Part shown: positions 9,440 through 17,441 of the stretch, piece by piece | Numbering within the stretch: position 1 is the first letter of the stretch | Layout of the letters: every line of letters starts with the position of its first letter | Assembly (NCBI GenBank): GCA_040752275.1 | Contig: JBFMFH010000026.1 | Coordinates: 1-64,000, forward strand | Source: JBFMFH01 sp040752275 | Lineage (GTDB): Bacteria > Acidobacteriota > Vicinamibacteria > Vicinamibacterales > JAKQTR01 | Length of the DNA: 64,000 nucleotides | Direction of reading: 5' to 3' | Program-made: the position numbers and the translations under genes | The notes under the pieces: generated by a model | The model's database searches: none | Told to the model about the DNA's origin: nothing | Seen by the model: the letters and a program-made list of their open reading frames with translations, nothing else

Positions 9440-10992
9440 GGCAACGAGTCTTCGCGCTCGCGCTCGTCTTGGCGCTGGCCGCGGGCTGCACCCGGCGGCC
9501 CGCACCCGATCTCGTGCCGGCCCTGCCGGCCGAGCCGCGTCCCGGTCTCGGAGCCCTACGGGTGGACCTGGCCGCCTGCTTCGCCCCGGCCCGGTTCGCC
9601 AACGCCGTCTGGGGTGTGTCGGTTCGGTCGCTCGCGACCGGCGAGGTTCTCTTCGAACGCAATCCGCGCACCCTGTTGATGCCAGCCTCGAACATGAAGG
9701 TGATCACGGCCGCCGTCGCCGCTGAACGGCTCGGGTGGACGCACACCTTCGAGACCAGACTCGTCGCGGCCGGTCCCATCGAGCAGGGGACGCTCATGGG
9801 CGATCTCATCGTCGAAGGAACAGGGGATCCGTCGTTCGCGGGACGGCCAGGCGAGCGTACGTCTGTCGTCGACGCGTGGGCCGAGCAACTCTTGGCGGCG
9901 GGCCTCACGACCGTCGAGGGGCGGATTGTCGGCGACGATAACGCCCTCGGCGACGAGGGCCTTGGGCAGGGATGGGCCTGGGACTACCTGGCCTACGGGT
10001 ATGCGACGCCAGCCGGCGGGTTGGCGTTCAACGAGAACGTGGTGCTCCTGACCTTGAGACCGGGCCCGCGTCCCGGTGACCCGGCCGTGCTCGTTCTGAC
10101 TCCGGATGTCGGCGGCATCGCCGTCGACCACCGCGTCACGACGGGTGACAACGACAGCCGCGTGTCTCTCAACCTGCGGAGGATGCCCGGCAGCGGCATA
10201 CTGCGCGTGACCGGCTCGATTCCCGCGAACCGCCAGGAGGTGCGGCAGACGGTCTCCGTCGACAATCCGACGCTGTTCCTGGCAGAGGCGCTTCGCCGGG
10301 CCCTGGTCTCGCGGGGCGTGGACGTCGCCGGAGGCGCGGCCGACATCGATACCCTCCCTGCCCCGCCGCGTCCGGCCGATGCCGGGCACCCGGCTTCGCC
10401 GGTGTCCGCCCGAGCGGGTTCAACGGTCCTGCTGACCCACGTGTCCCCGCCTCTCGCCGACATCATCAAGGTGATGCTCAAGGTGAGTCAGAACATGTAT
10501 GCGGACACGCTGCTGCGGGTGATCGGCACGACGGCAGACGGCGACAGACTACCGGCGGGAACCGCCGACGCCGGGCAGGCGGTGGTCGAGGACACGCTGA
10601 ACACGTGGGGGATCGAACCCCGTCGCTACGTGCTCGCGGACGGTTCGGGGCTGTCGCGATACAACTACCTGAGCACCGACGTGCTGGTTGACGTCCTCAC
10701 CAGGATGTACGCGGACGAGCGGCACCGCCAGGCATTCCTGGAGGCGCTGCCGATCGCCGGCGTCGACGGGACGATCGCTGGCAGGATGAAGGGCACGAGG
10801 GCCGAGGGCAACGCCCGAGCGAAAACCGGTTCGATTGCCCATGCGCGCGCGCTGTCGGGATTCGTCACCACCGCCGAGGGCGAACCCGTCGTGTTCTCGA
10901 TGATGGTGAACAACTTCAACGTGCCGCAGTCGGAGGCGGACGCCGTCATCGACCGGGCTGTCGCCCGCCTGGCGAACTTCCGCCGGCACTAG
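9436..10992 (+). CDS. dacB: D-alanyl-D-alanine carboxypeptidase/endopeptidase, PBP4 family
   Basis: A 518-aa class C penicillin-binding protein. The N-terminus is a lipoprotein signal peptide with lipobox LAAGC near residue 17, so the protein is probably anchored in a membrane facing the periplasm. The three serine-peptidase motifs are present: SNMK (after LLMPA), SQN (KVSQNMYAD) and KTG (ARAKTGSIA). The family trims or cleaves peptidoglycan cross-links. The GTG start at 9436 overlaps the preceding TGA. Its link to the ABC exporter operon suggests co-regulation with envelope functions. Confidence 0.95.
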   Translation: MRQRVFALALVLALAAGCTRRPAPDLVPALPAEPRPGLGALRVDLAACFAPARFANAVWGVSVRSLATGEVLFERNPRTLLMPASNMKVITAAVAAERLGWTHTFETRLVAAGPIEQGTLMGDLIVEGTGDPSFAGRPGERTSVVDAWAEQLLAAGLTTVEGRIVGDDNALGDEGLGQGWAWDYLAYGYATPAGGLAFNENVVLLTLRPGPRPGDPAVLVLTPDVGGIAVDHRVTTGDNDSRVSLNLRRMPGSGILRVTGSIPANRQEVRQTVSVDNPTLFLAEALRRALVSRGVDVAGGAADIDTLPAPPRPADAGHPASPVSARAGSTVLLTHVSPPLADIIKVMLKVSQNMYADTLLRVIGTTADGDRLPAGTADAGQAVVEDTLNTWGIEPRRYVLADGSGLSRYNYLSTDVLVDVLTRMYADERHRQAFLEALPIAGVDGTIAGRMKGTRAEGNARAKTGSIAHARALSGFVTTAEGEPVVFSMMVNNFNVPQSEADAVIDRAVARLANFRRH

Positions 10993-10998
10993 CCCAGG

Positions 10999-11757
10999 AT
11001 GAACGTGCTGCTGTCCCTCGCCTTCTACGCCGGAGCGTTGCTCGTGGTCGCGGGACTCGTCTCGATCGTGCGTCCCGTGAGAATGCTCGGCATCCGAAAT
11101 CGCGGACTGGCCGTTCTGGTTCTGGTCGCGGCCGTGGGCTTGGTGGCCTGGTCGCTCACGCGTCCGGCGCTTGCCTACTACGTGACGGAGCCGGACGAAC
11201 GGATCGACACATTCGCTCCCGTGTACCAGTTCAAGGAGTCGTACTCGATTCCGGTGCACGCACGAGCCCGGAAGGTCCTCGACGCGGTCTCCAGGGTAAC
11301 GGCCGACGAGATTCCGCTCTACCGAACTCTGGTGTGGCTGCGTCGCGGCGGCGTGAAGGGGCCCGAGTCGATTCTGAACCCGCCCGACGGCGTGCCCCTC
11401 GTCACGGTCGCGACGCGAACGACGTTCATCAAGCTCGCGGAGGTGCCCGGCCGCGAACTGGTTCTGGGCGCGGTGGTGCTGGCTCCCCCGGGCGTCCGCC
11501 TGGCCGTGGCATCCACGCCCGAGTCCTTCCAGGCGCTCAGCCTGCCCGGATTCGCGAAGGCAGTCATCAACTTCTCCGTCCACCCACTGGGCGACCACTG
11601 GACGCTCGTGCGGACCGAGACCCGTGTCTTTGTCACCGACCCGGAATCCCGGGATCTGTTCGCACGCTACTGGCGGGTCATCCTCCCGGGCAGTGCGCTG
11701 ATTCGCAACATGTGGCTGAGAGCAGTCAAGACGAGGGCTGAAGCCCTCGGCGGATGA
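10999..11757 (+). CDS. Membrane-anchored protein, possibly SRPBCC-like
   Basis: A 252-aa protein of unknown function, six nucleotides after the PBP4 gene. Two hydrophobic segments (about 5-25 and 35-52) are followed by a soluble domain. The C-terminal part (TRVFVTDPESRDLFARYW, then GSALIR) resembles the end of SRPBCC-fold proteins as I remember them; this is a weak assignment. Its last 32 bases overlap, on the opposite strand, the end of the alanyl-tRNA editing gene, so the two transcripts converge. Confidence 0.75.
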   Translation: MNVLLSLAFYAGALLVVAGLVSIVRPVRMLGIRNRGLAVLVLVAAVGLVAWSLTRPALAYYVTEPDERIDTFAPVYQFKESYSIPVHARARKVLDAVSRVTADEIPLYRTLVWLRRGGVKGPESILNPPDGVPLVTVATRTTFIKLAEVPGRELVLGAVVLAPPGVRLAVASTPESFQALSLPGFAKAVINFSVHPLGDHWTLVRTETRVFVTDPESRDLFARYWRVILPGSALIRNMWLRAVKTRAEALGG

Positions 11758-13003
11758 AGCCGCGCAGCGCGGTTTCGAGATCCCCGGGCGTTCCACGCAG
11801 GCCGCCGCCCTGAGCGAGGTCCGCCTTGCCGCCCCCTCTTCCTCCGAAGGTGTCAAGCAACTCTCTCAGGACGGCACCCGCATCGAGGCTGACGTCCGCG
11901 GCCCTGGCAATCACGACCAGGGCCGGGTCGGTTGAGGTCAGCAAGCCCGCCACCACACCCGGCGTGCTGGCCGCAGCCGACGCGATCCCCTTCAGGCCTG
12001 CCTGATCCCATTCCTCGACCGTCTCGACGATGACGATGGCGCCCGACTCCCTCTGGCCACGCGCCAACAGGGACGCCGCCTCGTGGCTGGCCAGCTTCTC
12101 CTGGAGCGCTCGAATCGTGCGCCGCAGGGACTTGTTGTCGAGCTGTGCCCGCTCGATCGCCTCGGGCAGATCTTCCGGCGCCACCGATAGGAGGGACAGA
12201 CTCCTCGAGACCGAGTCCTGCAGCAACCGGTAGCTCGCGAGCGCCCGACCGCCGCAGAGGAACTCCAGACGCGTGCCTCCCCTGAGCTTCTCCCACGAAC
12301 GGACCGCGATGATCCCGACTTCACCGCTCCGGGACACGTGTGTGCCGCCGCATGCCGACAGGTCGTACCCCGCGACGTCGATCAGCCGGAGCGGTCCGGC
12401 CTTGACCGGCTCCTTCCTGAGCGGCAGGGCCGCGGCTTCTTCGGGTGTGGCGAAGCGGATCGTCACGGGTCGGTTCTCCCACACGACGCGATTGGCATCG
12501 GACTCGGCCTGCGCGATGACGTCCGGTGAGACGACGGAGTCCAGATCGAGCGTGGACACCAGAGCGCCCAGGTGAAATCCCACAGTTCTGGCATCGAACA
12601 GCCTGTCAAAGGCCGCCGAGAGGATGTGCTGCCCGGTGTGCTGCTGCATGTGGTCGAAACGGCGCGCGGCGTCGATTGTGCCGCACACGACGGAGCCCGG
12701 GTCGATGGGGCCGTCCGTGACATGCTGCACGCCTGCGTCGGCCGTCTCGGCCACGTCGACAACCCTGACAACGCGAGGCCCGGACTCCCGGGTTGCCGCA
12801 TCCGACGGCGCCGAGGGGTGGTCGACGCCCGTCACGACTTCGAGGGTCCCGACATCGTGCGGTTGTCCGCCTGAGGTCGGAAAGAACGCCGTCTGGTCCA
12901 GCACGATGATGTGGCGTCCCTCTTGTTCGCGGCAGGCTACCACCGTCGCCTCGAAACGCGTGAGGCCGGGATCGCTGTAGTAGAGGCGGATGTCTGCTGG
13001 CAT
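11726..13003 (-). CDS. Alanyl-tRNA editing protein (AlaX/AlaRS-like with DHHA1)
   Basis: A 425-aa freestanding editing enzyme that deacylates mischarged tRNA(Ala). Residues about 1-240 match the editing domain of alanyl-tRNA synthetase, with zinc ligands in HMQQHTGQH (HxxxH) and CGGTH (CxxxH). The C-terminal part, about 280-420, is a DHHA1 domain with the glycine-rich GGRGGGKADLAQGGG. There is no aminoacylation domain. The ATG at 13003 shares bases with the queC stop (TGATG) and has AGAGGAG upstream, so it is coupled to queC. A GTG one codon earlier has too short a spacer. Confidence 0.93.
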   Translation of the reverse strand: MPADIRLYYSDPGLTRFEATVVACREQEGRHIIVLDQTAFFPTSGGQPHDVGTLEVVTGVDHPSAPSDAATRESGPRVVRVVDVAETADAGVQHVTDGPIDPGSVVCGTIDAARRFDHMQQHTGQHILSAAFDRLFDARTVGFHLGALVSTLDLDSVVSPDVIAQAESDANRVVWENRPVTIRFATPEEAAALPLRKEPVKAGPLRLIDVAGYDLSACGGTHVSRSGEVGIIAVRSWEKLRGGTRLEFLCGGRALASYRLLQDSVSRSLSLLSVAPEDLPEAIERAQLDNKSLRRTIRALQEKLASHEAASLLARGQRESGAIVIVETVEEWDQAGLKGIASAAASTPGVVAGLLTSTDPALVVIARAADVSLDAGAVLRELLDTFGGRGGGKADLAQGGGLRGTPGDLETALRGFIRRGLQPSS

Positions 13004-13719
13004 CACGGCTCCTCTGGTGAAACGGCACGCGGGAGGCCTGGAAAGCGCAGCCCCAGAGGGTCTGGCACGCAGGCATCAGCGAATCCCTGTGCCCTCAGGC
13101 GGCAGCTGTCGCACCGCCCGCACGGCGCACCGCCGGGCAGGGGATCATAGCAGCTGTGGGTGAGGCTGTAGTCGAGGCCGAGGGCGAGGCCCCGGCGGAT
13201 GATCGCGGCTTTCGTGAGGTGGATGAGCGGTGCGTACACGCGGAACGAGCCGCCTTCGATGCCCGCCCGGGTCGCCAGCGCGGCCAGTCGTTCGAACGCC
13301 GCAATGAACTCCGGCCGGCAATCCGGGTACCCGGAGTAGTCCACGGCGTTGACGCCAACGACGATGTCACGGGCGTCGAGTGACTCGGCCCATCCGAGGG
13401 CCAGCGACAGGAGAATCGTGTTGCGCGCCGGGACGTAGGTGGACGGGATGGCGCGACCGGTCGGCAGGCCGCCCTTGGGCACTTCTCCGTGACCCGTCAG
13501 TGACGATCCGCCGAAGGCGGCCAGGTCGAGGTCGATCTCGAGGTGGCGCGTGACGTTCAGCGCCTGGGCCACGCGTCTGGCGGCGTCGAGTTCCACTCCG
13601 TGGCGCTGGCCGTAGCGCACCGTGAGGGCATGAAGGGCGAGCCCGTCCGCACGCGCGATGGCCGCAGCGGTGTACGAATCGAGCCCGCCGCTCAGCAGGA
13701 CGACCGCCGGATGTGTCAT
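13003..13719 (-). CDS. queC: 7-cyano-7-deazaguanine synthase
   Basis: A 238-aa enzyme converting 7-carboxy-7-deazaguanine to preQ0 with ATP and ammonia, in queuosine precursor synthesis. The PP-loop SGGLDS is at about residues 9-14. The C-terminal zinc site is C-x8-C-x2-C-x2-C (CYDPLPGGAPCGRCDSC). An in-frame ATG at 13734 lies upstream, but the ATG at 13719 has GAGGT eight bases before it and starts five residues before the conserved VVLLSGG, so I chose it. It follows queE by 27 nt and runs into the alanyl-tRNA editing gene. Confidence 0.96.
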   Translation of the reverse strand: MTHPAVVLLSGGLDSYTAAAIARADGLALHALTVRYGQRHGVELDAARRVAQALNVTRHLEIDLDLAAFGGSSLTGHGEVPKGGLPTGRAIPSTYVPARNTILLSLALGWAESLDARDIVVGVNAVDYSGYPDCRPEFIAAFERLAALATRAGIEGGSFRVYAPLIHLTKAAIIRRGLALGLDYSLTHSCYDPLPGGAPCGRCDSCRLRAQGFADACVPDPLGLRFPGLPRAVSPEEP

Positions 13720-13746
13720 GGCGGGGTACCTCATCCAATCCCGGGT

Positions 13747-14388
13747 CTAGACGCCTGTCGCCTCCGCGCCCCAGATGTACTTGTGCATCTGGAGCTGCAG
13801 GCGGACCGGAAGCCGATCCTCGAGGATCCAGCGCGCCAGAACCCTGGGCTCCAGCGCGCCGTGTACCGGGGAGAACAGCACCGTCCCGCACCGGTCCGCC
13901 AGATCGTGCCTCACGAGAACATCACGGGCGTAGTCGTAGTCGCCGCGATCCTGGATGACGAATTTCACCTGGTCGCCCTGCCCGAGCAGGTCCAGGTTCG
14001 CCCAGTGATGACGTTCGGACTCACCGCTCGCCGGGCACTTGACGTCGATCACCCGTCGCACGCCGTCCGGTACGCGGTCCACGCTCAGATGGCCTCCCGT
14101 CTCGAGCAGCACCGTCCTACCGGACTCGAGGAGGCATGCCATCAGCGTGTACACGTCCTCCTGCAGCAACGGCTCGCCGCCGGTGATCTCCACCAGATCG
14201 CAGGACCAGGTCGCGATTTGGGCGAGCACGTCGTCGACGGCCATTCGGCGCCCGCCCGTGAATGCGTATGGTGTGTCGCACCACCGGCATCGCAGATCGC
14301 AGGCCGTGAGGCGGACGAAGACGCATGGCTGGCCGGCGTAGGTGGACTCGCCCTGGATGGAGTAGAAGATCTCGCTGATGGTCAACAT
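13747..14388 (-). CDS. queE: 7-carboxy-7-deazaguanine synthase (radical SAM)
   Basis: A 213-aa radical SAM enzyme that makes 7-carboxy-7-deazaguanine, the substrate of QueC. The iron-sulfur motif CDLRCRWC sits at about residues 31-38, followed by DTPYAF and the SAM-binding GGEPL. The N-terminal FYSIQGES is diagnostic of QueE. It is the first gene of the minus-strand queE-queC-alaX unit. A TAGAAT hexamer at 14402-14397 on its strand lies only eight bases before the ATG, so its mRNA may be leaderless. Confidence 0.96.
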   Translation of the reverse strand: MLTISEIFYSIQGESTYAGQPCVFVRLTACDLRCRWCDTPYAFTGGRRMAVDDVLAQIATWSCDLVEITGGEPLLQEDVYTLMACLLESGRTVLLETGGHLSVDRVPDGVRRVIDVKCPASGESERHHWANLDLLGQGDQVKFVIQDRGDYDYARDVLVRHDLADRCGTVLFSPVHGALEPRVLARWILEDRLPVRLQLQMHKYIWGAEATGV

Positions 14389-14396
14389 ACTCGATT

Positions 14397-14432
14397 CATT
14401 CTACGGCGACCGCGGGATTCGAAGGGTAGAAT
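14397..14432. promoter_or_regulatory. Possible divergent promoters between queE and the selenoprotein gene
   Basis: The 63-bp gap between divergent genes contains two TAGAAT hexamers, one per strand: 14402-14397 (minus, toward queE) and 14427-14432 (plus, toward the ArsC-like gene). The plus-strand copy would start transcription just before the GGAGGT ribosome binding site at 14441. No convincing -35 hexamer is seen for either, so this rests on position and the symmetrical -10-like match. Confidence 0.3.
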
Positions 14433-14451
14433 GCTCCCTCGGAGGTCTCAC

Positions 14452-14787
14452 ATGCCAAAGGCCTTGTTCTACTGCAAGCCGACCTGAACCACCTGTCGCA
14501 ACGCCAGGAGTTACCTGGCCGAGCGGGGCATCGCCATCGAGGAACGTCACATCGACAAGACTCCGCCGACGCGGGCGTTGCTGGAGAGGCACGTGGACGC
14601 CTCGCACCTGCTGGACTTCCTCAGCACCCGGAGTCCGGCCTTCAAGACTCGGCCCTTGCCGGCGTCGAAGAAGGAAGCCATCGCCTTGATGCTCGCGGAG
14701 CCGAACCTCATCAAGCGCCCGATCCTGGTGACGGGAACGAAGGTGATCTTCGGGTTCGACAAGAGCGCGTATTCGAAGCTCGGGTGA
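14452..14787 (+). CDS. ArsC/Spx-family thioredoxin-fold selenoprotein (in-frame UGA = Sec12)
   Basis: Read through one in-frame TGA at 14485-14487, this encodes 111 aa, the usual size of ArsC/Spx-family proteins. The N-terminus is MPKALFYCKPT, then Sec12, then TTCRNARSYL. The redox motif of the family (CxxC) thus becomes UxxC, with C15 resolving. After the UGA the body is intact, including RPLPASKKEA and NLIKRPILVTG, a core segment of the family. The start is fixed by GGAGGT at 14441-14446, six bases before the ATG. A conventional reading would leave a 10-codon peptide and a headless gene from TTG 14578. The likely role is a glutaredoxin/arsenate-reductase-like redox enzyme; the substrate is unknown. 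It is followed after 26 nt by a DUF72 gene on the same strand. Alternative: a nonsense mutation, but no other damage is visible. Confidence 0.85.
14496..14526 (+). promoter_or_regulatory. SECIS-like hairpin directly after the UGA codon
   Basis: The upper stem pairs GCCAGG (14503-14508) with CCTGGC (14514-14519), six perfect base pairs, closing a five-base loop AGTTA. Below a 3x3 internal loop, TCGC (14496-14499) pairs with GCGG (14523-14526), including one wobble. The 17-nt upper minihelix begins 15 nt after the UGA, and its loop has G as second base. Known bacterial SECIS elements lie inside the coding region just 3' of the UGA and carry a G in the first two loop positions, so this fits. No folding energy was computed. 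Confidence 0.75.
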
Positions 14788-14813
14788 TCGGCGGCGGCAT
14801 CGGGAGGCCACTG

Positions 14814-15830
14814 ATGGGCGAGGTTCGCATCGGCACGTCGGGCTGGCGCTACCCCGCGGGCCCCGGGACCTGGAGCGGCATCTTCTATCCGCCAAGTGTC
14901 CGGAGCAGGCGTTCGTCGCGCGTCGACGAACTGGCGTATTACGCCGAGCATTTCGACACCGTGGAGGTCAATGCGACATTCTACCGGCCTCCGGATCCCG
15001 GTGTGACACGGTCGTGGGCGGAGCGGACACCGCCACGGTTCGACTTCTCGCTCAAGCTGTACCAGAAGTTCACCCACCCGGCCATGTACGCGCGGGGCAC
15101 GCGCGCGGTCGCGCCCGCCGATGGAGATGCGATCCCGAGGGCAACGCGCGTCGATGCCGATGGGTTTCTGCGGGCGATCGAGCCGCTGGCAGAGGCCGGC
15201 AAGCTCGGGCCGGTGCTCGCCCAGTTCCCGCCGAGCTTTCGTCACACGCCAGACGCTCGGGGCTACCTGGACTGGCTGCTCGGCGCCTTTCGAGGACACC
15301 CGATGGCCGTGGAACTGCGTCATCGCTCGTGGAGCGATGAGGCAGCGGAGACCCTGGCGCTGCTGGGCGAACACGGGGCGGCGTGGGTGCAGATTGACGA
15401 GCCGAAGTTCCGGTTTTCGATCCGCCAGGACCATCTCCCCAACCTGAGCGTCCTGTACTACATGCGCCTGCACGGCCGGAATGCCGAGAAGTGGTGGACG
15501 CACGACCACCCGGACGAGCGGTACAACTACCTGTACACGCCTGGCGAATTGGAGGGATTCGCCGATGTCGTGAACACCGTTCGGCAGATCGTGCGGCGTC
15601 TCTACGTGTATCTCAACAATCACTTCGCGGCCAAAGCGGTTGCCAACGCCGCCCTGCTTCGTCACCGCGTGGGACAGGAGGTCCCGGGGACGTACCCGGC
15701 CGAGATGGTGCGGCGGTATCCCTTCCTCGAACCCCTGGTGGCGATCGAGGGCTCGTCGTCAGACTCGCTGTTTGGAGGTGAAGGCCGGGCCGACGTGCCC
15801 GCAGAGGACGCAGAGTCGCAGGAGGGCTGA
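14814..15830 (+). CDS. DUF72 domain protein
   Basis: A 338-aa TIM-barrel-like protein of the DUF72 (YecE) family. The N-terminus RIGTSGWRYP, the VEVNATFYRPP segment and the later YYMRLHGRN are characteristic. Molecular function is not established for the family. The frame is open from a GTG at 14784 that overlaps the selenoprotein stop, but the ATG at 14814 has GGGAGG seven bases upstream and begins just before the conserved core. Probably cotranscribed with the selenoprotein gene. Confidence 0.92.
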   Translation: MGEVRIGTSGWRYPAGPGTWSGIFYPPSVRSRRSSRVDELAYYAEHFDTVEVNATFYRPPDPGVTRSWAERTPPRFDFSLKLYQKFTHPAMYARGTRAVAPADGDAIPRATRVDADGFLRAIEPLAEAGKLGPVLAQFPPSFRHTPDARGYLDWLLGAFRGHPMAVELRHRSWSDEAAETLALLGEHGAAWVQIDEPKFRFSIRQDHLPNLSVLYYMRLHGRNAEKWWTHDHPDERYNYLYTPGELEGFADVVNTVRQIVRRLYVYLNNHFAAKAVANAALLRHRVGQEVPGTYPAEMVRRYPFLEPLVAIEGSSSDSLFGGEGRADVPAEDAESQEG

Positions 15831-15930
15831 ATGGCTCAACGTTGATTGGCCGGAGCGGTCGCTCTCGCGATCCGCCTTTCGAGTGCCCGCTGCGGACTCT
15901 GCGCGCCCTGCGCGGTGGCGTTGCCGGGGT

Positions 15931-16473
15931 CTATTTTACATACATCCGGCGGACGAGATCCCCGACTTCTATCTTCTCGGCGACGTCCATTCCCGAGGTC
16001 ACCTGGCCGATGACGGCGTACTTGCCGTCCAGCGCCCGTCTGGCCGACAGCATGATGTAGAACTGGCTGTCAGCTTTGGCGGGATCGCCGGCATGGGCCA
16101 TGCCCACCACCCCCTTCTTGTGGGTCAGCTTTTTGCTAATCTCGGCCACGCCAACAGGTTGCCCGCTTCCCCTGCGACCCCACACGTCCTTCTTGCCCAG
16201 GTCCCTCGATTGAGGATCGCCGACCTGGATGACGAAGTTCCGCTCAACCCTGTGAAAATGCTGGCGATTGTAGAAGTTCTTCTTGACCAGACCGATGAAA
16301 TGTTCGACGGTCTTCGGCGTCTCCTGAGGATAGAGCTCCATCGTGATCGTACCCCTGTTGGTCTCGAGCACGACGACCGGATTGGCCGGGCTCTGGGCCA
16401 GTCCGGCACTCTGGGTCAGGAGCCAGCCGAACACAGCCGCAACCGTCAGGGATCGGCGTACGCATCCGCGCAT
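15931..16473 (-). CDS. Secreted peptidyl-prolyl cis-trans isomerase (cyclophilin)
   Basis: A 180-aa cyclophilin-type PPIase. The first 28 residues form a signal peptide (RR, hydrophobic core, cleavage near GLAQS), placing it in the periplasm. The catalytic segments FHRVERNFVIQVGD and SQFYIML are present, as is VVGMAHAG. It assists folding of exported proteins. The gene stands alone; the 160-bp CTAG repeat lies between it and the upstream endonuclease III gene, so it needs its own promoter or read-through across the repeat. Confidence 0.95.
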   Translation of the reverse strand: MRGCVRRSLTVAAVFGWLLTQSAGLAQSPANPVVVLETNRGTITMELYPQETPKTVEHFIGLVKKNFYNRQHFHRVERNFVIQVGDPQSRDLGKKDVWGRRGSGQPVGVAEISKKLTHKKGVVGMAHAGDPAKADSQFYIMLSARRALDGKYAVIGQVTSGMDVAEKIEVGDLVRRMYVK

Positions 16474-16512
16474 GTTCGTCTCCTTGCTCTCCGCACGTCA
16501 CACCACACCCGG

Positions 16513-16740
16513 AACACTGTGATCTAGCGAGGCGGAGCCGCCCCGACACGCCTCGGCGGTCTGAGGCGGAGCCTCGCTAGACGTCTTGAAGGCCCGAATC
16601 TCATGCAGATGAGTCAAACTTCCGTCCCCTGCCTTCAAGACGTCTTCGCCCCGCCGCAGGCGGGGCAAAGCCAACACTGTGATCTAGCGAGGCGGAGCCG
16701 CCCCGACACGCCTCGGTGGTCTGAGGCGGAGCCTCGCTAG
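16513..16740 (-). repeat. CTAG-bounded dispersed repeat, copy A (two 57-bp units plus hairpins)
   Basis: Two copies of a 57-bp imperfect palindrome that starts and ends with CTAGCGAGGC/GCCTCGCTAG lie at 16524-16580 and 16684-16740, 160 bp apart. Between them are a long inverted repeat (ACGTCTTGAAGGC and its complement near 16581 and 16632) and a GC hairpin GCCCCGCC-GCA-GGCGGGGC at about 16648-16666. The arrangement is the reverse complement of copies B (52158) and C (53457). It lies 32 bp downstream of the endonuclease III stop on the same strand. No coding capacity; no transposase. Confidence 0.9.
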
Positions 16741-16772
16741 GCACTGGGCCGAATGATACTCGAAAAGCGGAT

Positions 16773-17441
16773 TCACGCCACGCCCGCGTGAGCGCAGCGT
16801 TCAGCAATCAGGCACTCGCCGCACCGCGGGCGCGTCGGCCGGCAGACGTTCTGCCCCCAGGTCACGAGGTACAGGTTGAGGTATGGCCACCAGCGCGGCG
16901 TGATCCGATCGTAGAGCGCCTGCTCGGTCTCGTCTGGCGTCTTCGTTGCCACCCACGCCAGGCGGTTCGAGATGCGGTGCACGTGCGTGTCGACGCAGAT
17001 GTGCCGGAGGCTCTGAAAGCCCAGGATCAGCACGAGATTCGCCGTCTTGCGTCCCACGCCCGGCAGTGTGAGCAGTTCGTCCATCGTGCCCGGGACGTGG
17101 CCGTTGAACCGGTCGAGCAGCATCGCGCAGGTCCGCTTCACGTGCCGGGCCTTGGTCCGGTAGAACGACACGGGGTAGATCAGCTTCGCAATCTCGGCGA
17201 CGCTGAGCGCCGCCATCCGGCTGGTTGTTGGGGCCCGACGGAAGAGCCGCGCCGACGCGGCTGCCGTCGTGGCATCCTGTGTCCTCGCCGACAGCAGTGT
17301 CGCGATCAGCACCCGAAACGCATCGTCGCGTTGCTCGCCGGCGATCTTTTCGACGACAGGAAGCTCGAGGCCCGTGATCGCGCGAGCCAGCCGGCGCATG
17401 ATCCACTCCACGTCACGCGGGCGCGGTCTCGGGGGGGTCAT
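16773..17441 (-). CDS. nth: Endonuclease III-like DNA glycosylase/AP lyase
   Basis: A 222-aa base-excision repair enzyme. The helix-hairpin-helix LPGVGRKTANLVL is near residues 123-135, and its lysine is the Schiff-base nucleophile. The catalytic aspartate is in VDTHVHR. A C-terminal 4Fe-4S cluster motif C-x6-C-x2-C-x5-C is complete (CRPTRPRCGECLIAERC). The ATG at 17441 overlaps the TGA of the upstream dehydrogenase gene (TGATG), so translation is coupled. Confidence 0.95.
   Translation of the reverse strand: MTPPRPRPRDVEWIMRRLARAITGLELPVVEKIAGEQRDDAFRVLIATLLSARTQDATTAAASARLFRRAPTTSRMAALSVAEIAKLIYPVSFYRTKARHVKRTCAMLLDRFNGHVPGTMDELLTLPGVGRKTANLVLILGFQSLRHICVDTHVHRISNRLAWVATKTPDETEQALYDRITPRWWPYLNLYLVTWGQNVCRPTRPRCGECLIAERCAHAGVA

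Noticed and set aside
14578..14787. A short 69-aa protein starting at TTG 14578
   Set aside because: It is the C-terminal part of the ArsC-like gene. It lacks the redox motif and a ribosome binding site, whereas the upstream ATG has a strong one.
16513..16740. An insertion sequence with a coding region
   Set aside because: The element is under 250 bp, with no open frame of transposase type. Only a non-autonomous repeat is supported.
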